Origin: Clostridium sp. UBA4548
Lineage (GTDB): Bacteria > Bacillota > Clostridia > Clostridiales > Clostridiaceae
DNA: 64,000 nucleotides
Reading direction: 5' to 3'
NCBI RefSeq assembly: GCF_002387895.1
Contig: NZ_DGLI01000028.1
Coordinates: forward strand, 124,001 to 188,000
Shown here: piece by piece, positions 17,897-25,522 of the stretch
How positions within the stretch are numbered: position 1 is the stretch's first letter
Layout: each line of letters opens with the position of its first letter
Made by a program: the position numbers and the translations under genes
The notes under the pieces: model-generated
Told to the model about the DNA's origin: nothing
Database searches by the model: none
The model's input: the letters and a program-made list of their open reading frames with translations, nothing else

Positions 17897-20428
17897 TTAT
17901 TCTATTCCTCTTATAGAGTCAACAACACTTGAAGTAAAAAGTTTTCTTGAAGGCAGTATGGCTGCTATAACTGTAATAAAAGTAGTAATAACAAATACTC
18001 CTGCTACCTCTAAGGTAGGAAAGTTCCATGACATATCTGCTTTTATTACCCCTCTTCCCTTAATATAAATTACATATGTTGAAAACACTCCTAATGTTAT
18101 TCCTACTATACTAGCTGCAACTCCATAAAACATTCCCTCATGTTTTATCATAGTTTTAACCTCATCACTACCAAAGCCCAAAGCTCTCATCATTCCAATT
18201 TCTTTATTCCTAATCATTACATTCATATACATTATATTTATCAAGTTAATTACACTTACTATTGCTACTATGAACACAAGACTATATAGGGTCATAGATA
18301 ACTTCATATTGGACTCTTTTGTTGTTTTAAGTTCTTCTTTAAAGGATTTAATGGTTAAATCTCTTGAAAGCTTCATGGTATCTCTTATTTCTTTTTCTGC
18401 TTGTTCATAGTTTGCATCCTTATTTAAGGTAATATTTGCCTGCTGATAGTTATCAATGCTTAAATAGTTTTTCATTGCATCTTCACTTACTATAAACATA
18501 ATACTGGTACTAGCATCTACTGAAGCTAACATTTCTTCCTTAACCACAGCTCCTACTTCAAATACTTCTTTTGAATCTCTAACAGGATTTCCTTTTTCAT
18601 CATAAATTGGATAACTTATTTTAATTCGGTCCCCAACTTTGATATTAGTATAATCTCTATAATTTAAATCCTGAACTACTATAGCTAATTTCTTTTCCTT
18701 CATTTCATTTACATCTATATTTCCTTCAATTAGTCCTGATTTTAACTTTTCAAGTTCTTCAGAACTGTACCCCAAAGTTCTTGTTTCAAAATAGTATTGC
18801 TTTTTATTAAATAGCTCCTTTAAATATGGGTTTCTATTACTATTAGCCTCTTGAAATTTCAAGCCTTTGCTAGTAACACTTTCTGCCGGCACATATACAG
18901 GTGAAGAAATTCTTCTCTCAGTTGAAATTTTCTCTACTCCTTTAATTTTAGAAATCTTACTTATATCTTTTTCAGTTAACCCATAATCTTTGGAAATTCC
19001 AGAGGATAGTAATACAAAATCACCTGGAAATTTCTTTTTAAAGTTACCTATTGGGTCTGCAGAACCTATCAAGTAGTTTACACAGCTTAACATAATTATG
19101 GTTATAGATAGAGAAACTATTGTAGTTATAAATTTTTTCTTATTTCTATTTATATTCATGTACGCCATATTAGCTGGAAATTTAAATCTTTTTCTTAATG
19201 TTCCATTACCTTCAAGGGAACTTTTAATTTTTCTTCCTTTTAAGTTTAAATTATTATTAGAGCTTATTGCTTCCATAGGAGATATTCTTGATGCCTTTAA
19301 AGCTGGAAAGTACACTCCTATAATAATTGATAAAAATCCAACTACTAAAGCCGGCGTTATACCAGCCATAGGAATATGAAATAATCCCTTTAAATTCCCC
19401 GTTGCTGAAGAAAGCATCATAACGGTCCTAACTGCTAAGCTTCCTAAAAATATTCCTATTGGAATAAATATCATACCTAAGGCTATGCCTTCCCCTAGTA
19501 CTATGCCCTTAATTCTAAGGGGTGAGGCTCCAATGGCCCTTAACATTCCGAATTCTTTTGTTCTTTCTGTTATAGATATATTAAACACATTGAAAATGAT
19601 AATACTTGCTACAACTCCAATGATAATAAACAGCACCTTAAAAATTAATTCAAAGACTTTCCCATATTGTATAGTGGAAGTTTTAACATAATTTTCATTA
19701 AAGAATATTTTAGAATAATTATTTGTTGCTGCTAGCTGCATTGCAGTATCTGTGACAGAACTTGTAGGGTTTATCATTATATAACCTTCATATTCTAAAT
19801 TTTGATTTTTTAAATTATCCTTAAGAAATTCTTTAGTTATATAAGCCTTTGCTGTATTTTTATTAGAAAATTGATTATTAGTGTACTTAAAAGTTCCAAC
19901 TAAAACAAAATTACTTTCTATCTCCTCTTGAAGCCTCTCACCATCCAAAGTTCTATATTCTACAGTATGTGGAAACTTCATGGTATCCCCTATTTCATAT
20001 TTTTGAGGTAATGCATCTAATACCCATTGCTCTAAAGCAATTTCATTTCCTTTTTCAGGATATCTTCCCTCTGTTAGATTAAAGTTCAAGAAATCTGTAA
20101 TATTTTCATCATAGGCTTTAATATCAATATTGACTTTAGAATTTGGAATTTTATATTCGCCCAAATTAGCAGCTATAGACATTTTCTCAACTGCTGAATC
20201 AGTCTTTAGCTCCTCAAATTTTCCATAATCTCTTGTGAAGAATGAAATATCATAGATACCTCCTGCATCGTCAACCATCCTTTCATAGGATGTCTTGCTC
20301 ACAGATTCTTGTATTATACTTAAAGAAACTATTAATGCTACTGACAGCACTATACCAATACCCATAAATACAATACGCTTCTTATTCTTAATAATGTATC
20401 GTGGAATTATCCCCCAAAAACTCCTCAT
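17897..20428 (-). CDS. FtsX/MacB-type ABC transporter permease (A)
   Basis: Permease of 843 residues, paralogous over its whole length to permease B: same opening (MRSFWGIIPRYI), first extracellular domain, FtsX block with GMLRAIGASPLRIKGIVLGEG near 290, second extracellular domain, and final block with GMMRALGFGSDEVKTMIKHEG. Ribosome site GGGGGGAG lies just before the ATG. It is first in the cluster and separated from the ATPase gene by 157 bases. The extracellular domains differ more than the membrane parts, which suggests the two permeases recognise different substrates. Substrate unknown. Confidence 0.9.
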   Translation of the reverse strand: MRSFWGIIPRYIIKNKKRIVFMGIGIVLSVALIVSLSIIQESVSKTSYERMVDDAGGIYDISFFTRDYGKFEELKTDSAVEKMSIAANLGEYKIPNSKVNIDIKAYDENITDFLNFNLTEGRYPEKGNEIALEQWVLDALPQKYEIGDTMKFPHTVEYRTLDGERLQEEIESNFVLVGTFKYTNNQFSNKNTAKAYITKEFLKDNLKNQNLEYEGYIMINPTSSVTDTAMQLAATNNYSKIFFNENYVKTSTIQYGKVFELIFKVLFIIIGVVASIIIFNVFNISITERTKEFGMLRAIGASPLRIKGIVLGEGIALGMIFIPIGIFLGSLAVRTVMMLSSATGNLKGLFHIPMAGITPALVVGFLSIIIGVYFPALKASRISPMEAISSNNNLNLKGRKIKSSLEGNGTLRKRFKFPANMAYMNINRNKKKFITTIVSLSITIIMLSCVNYLIGSADPIGNFKKKFPGDFVLLSSGISKDYGLTEKDISKISKIKGVEKISTERRISSPVYVPAESVTSKGLKFQEANSNRNPYLKELFNKKQYYFETRTLGYSSEELEKLKSGLIEGNIDVNEMKEKKLAIVVQDLNYRDYTNIKVGDRIKISYPIYDEKGNPVRDSKEVFEVGAVVKEEMLASVDASTSIMFIVSEDAMKNYLSIDNYQQANITLNKDANYEQAEKEIRDTMKLSRDLTIKSFKEELKTTKESNMKLSMTLYSLVFIVAIVSVINLINIMYMNVMIRNKEIGMMRALGFGSDEVKTMIKHEGMFYGVAASIVGITLGVFSTYVIYIKGRGVIKADMSWNFPTLEVAGVFVITTFITVIAAILPSRKLFTSSVVDSIRGIE

Positions 20429-20671
20429 AATCTCCCCCCAATTTAATTTTCATTCAGTTTTTCATGGTACTAGATTACTAAAAAATATTGTTTAAAAAGT
20501 GAAATGATTTGTATAAGATCTGTTGCATAAATTTTTATATGTATCTTTAATCCTAATTTAATATAGAAATAGTATATTAGCATCATCGTCGACTTACTTC
20601 TGTATTAATATACTACATTATTTTACATAAGTTTTCAGTAAATTTTCAGAATTTTACAAACAGTTAATACT

Positions 20672-20707
20672 TTTTTGAAACCTTTGCCCATAATAAAGGT
20701 TTCAAAA
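20672..20707 (-). terminator. Terminator left behind by a decayed gene
   Basis: Arms GAAACCTTT / AAAGGTTTC extended by A/T runs on both sides. It lies 19 bases after the stop codon of the frameshifted remnant and has no other gene to serve. Confidence 0.6.
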
Positions 20708-20725
20708 ATCTTACCTTTATTAAAT

Positions 20726-20910
20726 TTACAGCTTATACCTAATTATCTTTCCCATAAATACTAGGGTTTCAGTTACAATAACCATTGAAATAGGTATCAG
20801 ACTTATAAACTTATTCTGTTAAAAAAATATTCATTTCTTTGTCTACCTCTTTAAAATCATATCCATTACTGGTCAACCCAAGTTAAATAGTCTTCTATAT
20901 TAGTTCCTAC
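20726..20910 (-). pseudogene. Frameshifted C-terminal remnant of a membrane protein gene
   Basis: Three consecutive minus-strand pieces in different frames join into one protein-like tail: VGTNIEDYLTWVDQ (20910-20866), NGYDFKEVDKEMNIFLTE (to 20811), and NKFISLIPISMVIVTETLVF continuing to RYKL and a stop at 20726. The last piece is a strong transmembrane helix with a positive cytoplasmic end. At least two indels separate the pieces, and a terminator follows in the expected place. I do not recognise the family. The rest of the gene is absent; the flavin reductase gene lies beyond it. Confidence 0.55.
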
Positions 20911-20944
20911 TTAATGCATTCTAGTGGCAATGTATCTGACTCAG

Positions 20945-20971
20945 ATAAAAAAGCCAGCATTTCTGCTAGCT
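20945..20971 (-). terminator. Terminator of the flavin reductase gene
   Basis: Arms AGCTAGCA / TGCTGGCT with a four-base loop and a T-run on the minus strand, about 50 bases after the stop codon. Confidence 0.8.
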
Positions 20972-21021
20972 CTTAGTTTATTATTTTATATTTTTATCTA
21001 TTAATATTATAGTAAGATTTC

Positions 21022-21525
21022 TTAACTTCTATAACTCTCTACTATTTCTCCATAGTAAATTGTATGGTAATCTCCTCCATCATAGCATTCTTCTTGTATA
21101 GATTTGCTCAAAAGGCTAGGGTCCATAGCTTGTTTGTAAACTATCTTACATTCGTAGTGAACCATATTCTCTCCCGCTATTATTGGAGTTTTCACAGCTT
21201 TTGAAGGTGCTAGTTCTAAGTTGCATTCTTTAAACTTATCCATATCTCTTCCTGATTTTGATCCAAAAAAGCCTAGTTCTTTTCTTAGGTTATTGTTTAC
21301 TGGAACACTTACAGTAAAGCTTTCTGCTTTTTCTATTAAGTCGAAGGTATATCTAGACTCCCTCACTAGTACAGTAAATATTGGTCTTCTCCATTCAAAG
21401 CCTATGTTTCCCCAGCTAATGGTCATAGTGTTAACTCTGTCCCCTTCCTTCACTGTAAGAAAGGCCCCTACTTTATGTAGGTTTTCCATGGCTAATTCTA
21501 AGTTTTCAACAAATTTTGCACTCAT
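21022..21525 (-). CDS. Flavin reductase-like (FMN-binding) protein
   Basis: Protein of about 167 residues of the flavin reductase/flavoredoxin family. The N-terminal segment KVGAFLTVKEGDRVNTMTISWG and PIFTVLVRESRYTFDLIE are the FMN-binding parts; FTVSVPVNN follows. The family reduces or binds FMN and can donate electrons to ferredoxin-like partners. The ATG is chosen because the upstream GTG is part of the ribosome site AAGGAGTG. It stands alone with its own terminator, so its partner is not evident. Confidence 0.85.
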   Translation of the reverse strand: MSAKFVENLELAMENLHKVGAFLTVKEGDRVNTMTISWGNIGFEWRRPIFTVLVRESRYTFDLIEKAESFTVSVPVNNNLRKELGFFGSKSGRDMDKFKECNLELAPSKAVKTPIIAGENMVHYECKIVYKQAMDPSLLSKSIQEECYDGGDYHTIYYGEIVESYRS

Positions 21526-21611
21526 TTTTTTCACTCCTTATATTTATAATGTAGATTTTCTCTACACTAATTAAATTCTTTATAAAATGACTTATAAAAT
21601 GTTTAAGTAAA

Positions 21612-22520
21612 TTATAATAAAGTTAATATTATTAATGGGATTGTAATTACTGAAAGTATTGTGCTCAAAAATACACATTGGGATGCATATTCTGCATTTC
21701 CTCCATACTTTGAGGCGATTATTGGGGCCATTACTGCTCCTGGCATGGCAATTATTATTACACACACTCTTGTAAGTTCTCTGTCTAGTCCTAAGGTAGT
21801 CATAGCTAAGTAAACTAAAAATGGAGAAACTATTAAGCATATAAAAGAACCTAAATAAATGGTCCAGTCTGAAAGTACTTCTTTAAAATTCGCAGAAGAT
21901 AGCATAGCTCCTACTATTAACATAGATATTGGCGTGGTGGTATCTCCCATTAGCTTCAGAGTTTTATATATAGGAGTTGGCAGTTTAACGGGAGAAATGA
22001 ATAAAACTAACCCAAAACAAACAGCAATAAAGGCTGGATTTTTCAATACTTGTATAAAAGATTTTAAAGACTTTTTCCCACTATATAGGGATACTCCTAA
22101 GGTCCATACAAAAGCATTAAATACCATATTAAATATTGCTCCATAAAATACTCCCACATCCCCAAATATGCTTTGAAGCACTGGATATCCCATAAAACCC
22201 ACATTGGAAAAAGTGGTTATAAATCTTAATACTGGCTGCTTCTCCTTAGAAGCCTTAAAGAAAAAAAATTTACTTATGGCATATAAACCTAAATGAATTA
22301 CTATGGAGTAAATTACAATTTTCTTTGCACTATCTAGTAAGTTACTGTCAAATTCTAGATTAAAGGTACTGACAATTAAAAAAGGTAAGGTTATATTAAG
22401 AAGTAAACTACTAAGTCCTTTTTCTACTTCCTTAGTAATAAAACCTCTTTTAGTTGCATAAACCCCCACCAACATCATTAAAAACAATATTATTACTTGA
22501 TTTATCACATCAATATTCAT
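21612..22520 (-). CDS. AEC-family transporter (auxin efflux carrier type)
   Basis: Membrane carrier of 302 residues with about ten helices in two repeats of five. Family marks include FLMMLVGVYATKRGFI near the start, LLNITLPFLIVSTFN, and the second-half helix break PGAVMAPIIASKYGG. Bacterial members export or exchange malate, malonate or other organic anions. The ATG follows GGGGAGG at good spacing; the annotated upstream ATG would put the ribosome site inside the gene. It reads toward the flavin reductase gene 86 bases away and may be co-transcribed with it. Confidence 0.85.
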   Translation of the reverse strand: MNIDVINQVIILFLMMLVGVYATKRGFITKEVEKGLSSLLLNITLPFLIVSTFNLEFDSNLLDSAKKIVIYSIVIHLGLYAISKFFFFKASKEKQPVLRFITTFSNVGFMGYPVLQSIFGDVGVFYGAIFNMVFNAFVWTLGVSLYSGKKSLKSFIQVLKNPAFIAVCFGLVLFISPVKLPTPIYKTLKLMGDTTTPISMLIVGAMLSSANFKEVLSDWTIYLGSFICLIVSPFLVYLAMTTLGLDRELTRVCVIIIAMPGAVMAPIIASKYGGNAEYASQCVFLSTILSVITIPLIILTLL

Positions 22521-22920
22521 TTTTTCCTCCCCTTTAATCAACTAATCAAATATTACTAAATAAACTTAATTAGTTACAGCTAAAATTCAAGCCTATAAAA
22601 ATACTATTCCTTAGATTTCATTTTTGTTCATCAATTTTACTATATTAGGTTTTACCTTGAAAATATATTTCAGCAATCTACAAAATATATTGTGACAAAT
22701 CATGAATTTAAAACAGCATTCTTTATTATCATACATTGTTTTCCCAGGAAATATATATGATTGCATGTAAATAAATGGAAATATGTTGAAATTTATTTCC
22801 TGGAAAATATTTTACATAATCCGCTAGACAAATTTCTTTGGAAATTAACTGTTCTCACTTATTATAATATATTAATTTTTATAGTTTTACCACTGTCCTA
22901 CAGTGTAAAAATTTCAGTAA
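22521..22920. other. AT-rich intergenic DNA
   Basis: About 400 bases with no supported gene. A plus-strand open frame starts in this stretch but runs through the ornithine operon terminator and has no ribosome site. I see no repeat or clear promoter pair. Confidence 0.4.
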
Positions 22921-22956
22921 AAAATAAAACTGCTGACAAAACCCTTTTGTCAACAG
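22921..22956 (-). terminator. Terminator of the ornithine operon
   Basis: Twelve-base arms CTGTTGACAAAA / TTTTGTCAGCAG, one mismatch, with a three-base loop and a minus-strand TTTTATTTT tract, about 55 bases after the orr stop codon. Confidence 0.85.
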
Positions 22957-23009
22957 CCTTATTACTACCTATTTATCAAAGCTATCGTTAGTCCACATAA
23001 TGATATTTA

Positions 23010-24080
23010 TTATCCTACATAATATTTACTTACATAAGGTGAGGTCATTGCTTGTAGTAGGCAGCCATAATCCATATAAAAATCTACTACATCTCCAACT
23101 CTATAGTCATATTTACTTTCTGTCACATCTAGAATTAAGTGGTCGCTACTAGCACCTAAGACTCCAATTCCACTATCTAAGGGCGTTATTCCATCCACTT
23201 TAATATCCTGTCTTCCAAGTGCAATAATTGCTCTTTTTATAACTCCTCTGTCCTGAAACTTTGGAACCTCTCCAAAGGCATCTAAGCCTATTTTCCCTGT
23301 AGGTACAGAAGGCTTATTTTTAATTTCTATAATTTCTCCTTTAAGGATAAAGCAATCCTTATGAGCATTAGGAACTTCCTTTCCATAAGCAGTTTCTCTT
23401 CCTAACACTATGGATTCACCAAGTCTTAATTGATTTACCCCCTTAGGCATGGTGTTATCCATTACCATATAAAGACTGCTAGAGTTTCCTCCTGATATAA
23501 TTGGAAGTTTTATCTCTAAAACTCTCTCAATTTTTTCTTTAATTGCAATAAGTTTACTTAAATTTTCTTCGTCAGGTAATACTCCTCCGTAACAGGTTAG
23601 GTTTGTTCCCACACCAACAAGCTCTATATTAGGAAGTCTAGTTATTTCCTTTGCCGCATCTAAAACGTCATATTCTAAAACTCCCTCTCTTAAATCTCCT
23701 AAGTCTATCATTAAGATAACCTTGTGAATTTTATTAGCTCTTTTTGCTGCTTTCGCTAGTTTTTTTACTGTTTCTACTTCTGAGTTTAAAGATATATCTG
23801 CATATTTAACCACAGAAGAAGCATCACTTTCCATAGGTATTCTAAGAAGGAGTTTTTCACACTTTGCTTCACTGACTCTCTTTAGGTTTGAAAGCCTAGA
23901 ATCTCCTATAACCTTTAAGCCTCCTTCTATCATTGAGTTAACTATAGGCTTTTGTGCGCAAAATACCTTTGTAACTCCAACTACATCTATGCCTAGTCCT
24001 TGGCATATTTCAAGAATGGTTGCTGTATTGTGTTTTATCTTATTTAAATTAGCTTCTATACAGGGATAACTTCTTTTCAT
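23010..24080 (-). CDS. orr: Ornithine racemase
   Basis: PLP racemase of the alanine racemase N-domain family (356 residues) that converts L-ornithine to D-ornithine, the aminomutase substrate. The PLP lysine lies in VVGVTKVFCAQ near 38; the barrel continues through LMIDLGDLREGV and ISGGNSSSLYMV. HLILDV near 330 begins the C-terminal part. The alternatives (alanine racemase or another broad racemase) are made unlikely by its place as last gene of a complete ornithine operon. It overlaps the accessory gene by four bases (ATGA), so translation is coupled. Confidence 0.92.
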   Translation of the reverse strand: MKRSYPCIEANLNKIKHNTATILEICQGLGIDVVGVTKVFCAQKPIVNSMIEGGLKVIGDSRLSNLKRVSEAKCEKLLLRIPMESDASSVVKYADISLNSEVETVKKLAKAAKRANKIHKVILMIDLGDLREGVLEYDVLDAAKEITRLPNIELVGVGTNLTCYGGVLPDEENLSKLIAIKEKIERVLEIKLPIISGGNSSSLYMVMDNTMPKGVNQLRLGESIVLGRETAYGKEVPNAHKDCFILKGEIIEIKNKPSVPTGKIGLDAFGEVPKFQDRGVIKRAIIALGRQDIKVDGITPLDSGIGVLGASSDHLILDVTESKYDYRVGDVVDFYMDYGCLLQAMTSPYVSKYYVG

Positions 24081-25405
24081 AGCTTAAGACTCTCCTTTAA
24101 TAAAGTAATTGCTGCTTCTTTGTTTTCTCTACTTAAAACTCCAGCACAGGCCATAATATACATAGTATCTATTAATACCTTGGCTTCATGTCTTGGGTAC
24201 ATTGTTAAATCCTCTTTAATTTCTTTTATCCCTTCAAGAGTTTCTTCACCCTTTTGAAGTCTAGTTAAAGCTCCACCGGTACCCACAATATATTTCACCA
24301 TGGATAAATCCTTTCCATAGGCTAAGAAATTCTTTCCTGCACCATAGACTCTTTTTATTTGACCTACATGCCTGCTTATTGCTACTTCCACAGCTTTTTT
24401 AGTCAAAATGCCGCTCCATCTTCGCTCTTCTTCCGTGGCTGGAATGGGTCTTATTTGACTTTCTATATATTCACTTGAGTTTCCTTCAGTTTCATGGTGT
24501 GTTAAAAGCTCTATTACATTAGCTCTATTAACATAAACCCCAAGATCCCCTTCAACAGTTCTTTTTGCTTTAGGTTCTGGAGTTACAAGGATATCTAATA
24601 CCTCCAAACTTCCCTCTGTAACTGAATGCACATCTGTAGTAGCTCCCCCAACATCAAAAACTAATACATCTCCAAGGAGATCATATAAAAGCTTAGTAGC
24701 TTCCATTACAGCTCCAGGGGTGGGCATTATTGCTCCATCCACCATTTCTTTGATTTTATCCATGCCCCCAGCCTTTACAATATTTTTCTCAAACGCATCT
24801 TGTATTATAGCTCTCGCTGGTTCTACATTTAACTCATCCACTCTAGGATAAACATTCTCTATAACATAAAGCTCTTTTCCTTCAAATATTTCCTTTATTT
24901 CATCCACATTAGCACAATTACCGCAGTAAACCACTGGGATTCCAAGATCTGCTTCTGCTAAAATTTCTGAATTGTAAAGAGCAGTTTCTCTTTCACCGTA
25001 GTCTGTTCCCCCAGCAATCATAATTAAATTTGGGCTTATTTCTCTTATCTTTTTTATATCAGATTTTCTAAGTCTTCCTGCTGTAACCATCTTAATAATT
25101 CCGCCTGCACCGAGGGCAGCTTCTCTTGCAGCTTTTACTGTCATATCTTGAACTAAGCCGTGAACGGTTATTTTAAGTCCCCCAGCAGCACTACTAGTGG
25201 CAAGCATTCTTCCATACTCTAGCTTTTCTCCTAAGAAATCCTCAATTTCCTTTACTGCATTTTTAAGTCCAATGGTTACATCCCCTTGCAGCACAGAAGT
25301 AAAGGCCTTTCCTTGTCCAATTACTTCTACCCCATTTTTAAAATTAAAGGCTGTAACAAGGGTAGTAGTACTTCCAATTTCCGCAATTAAATACTCTACC
25401 TTCAT
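24077..25405 (-). CDS. GlmL/MutL-family accessory ATPase of the B12 aminomutase
   Basis: Actin-like ATPase of 442 residues of the GlmL family, which accompanies glutamate mutase and other B12 enzymes. It shows the phosphate loops AEIGSTTTLVTAF at 7-19 and FDVGGATTDVHSV near 250, plus TPGAVMEATKLL. Known relatives are thought to repair or reload inactive corrinoid enzyme. Placed between oraE and orr, it most probably keeps OraS/OraE active; this is inference, since there is no glutamate mutase nearby. Start ATG behind AGGAG; two hairpins lie just upstream in the oraE-glmL gap. Confidence 0.87.
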   Translation of the reverse strand: MKVEYLIAEIGSTTTLVTAFNFKNGVEVIGQGKAFTSVLQGDVTIGLKNAVKEIEDFLGEKLEYGRMLATSSAAGGLKITVHGLVQDMTVKAAREAALGAGGIIKMVTAGRLRKSDIKKIREISPNLIMIAGGTDYGERETALYNSEILAEADLGIPVVYCGNCANVDEIKEIFEGKELYVIENVYPRVDELNVEPARAIIQDAFEKNIVKAGGMDKIKEMVDGAIMPTPGAVMEATKLLYDLLGDVLVFDVGGATTDVHSVTEGSLEVLDILVTPEPKAKRTVEGDLGVYVNRANVIELLTHHETEGNSSEYIESQIRPIPATEEERRWSGILTKKAVEVAISRHVGQIKRVYGAGKNFLAYGKDLSMVKYIVGTGGALTRLQKGEETLEGIKEIKEDLTMYPRHEAKVLIDTMYIMACAGVLSRENKEAAITLLKESLKL

Positions 25406-25422
25406 AAGCACACTCCTATAGT

Positions 25423-25511
25423 TAAGGGCATACATTGATTTTGTATGCCCTTAGTTTATTTTTAAATATTAGTATTTGTACTCACCTACTGAATTTAAAT
25501 CTTTAGTAGGT
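25423..25511 (-). other. Two hairpins between oraE and the accessory ATPase gene
   Basis: Perfect 12-base arms TAAGGGCATACA / TGTATGCCCTTA (25423-25453, loop of 7) sit just before the accessory gene's ribosome site. A second hairpin, arms ACCTACT / AGTAGGT (25484-25511), lies right after oraE. Neither has a minus-strand T-run, so they look more like mRNA processing, stability or translation elements than terminators. Confidence 0.5.
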
Positions 25512-25522
25512 ATTTATAACCC

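Noticed and set aside
22761..22991. Plus-strand open frame of 76 codons
   Set aside because: It runs through the ornithine operon terminator and has no ribosome site; composition looks random.
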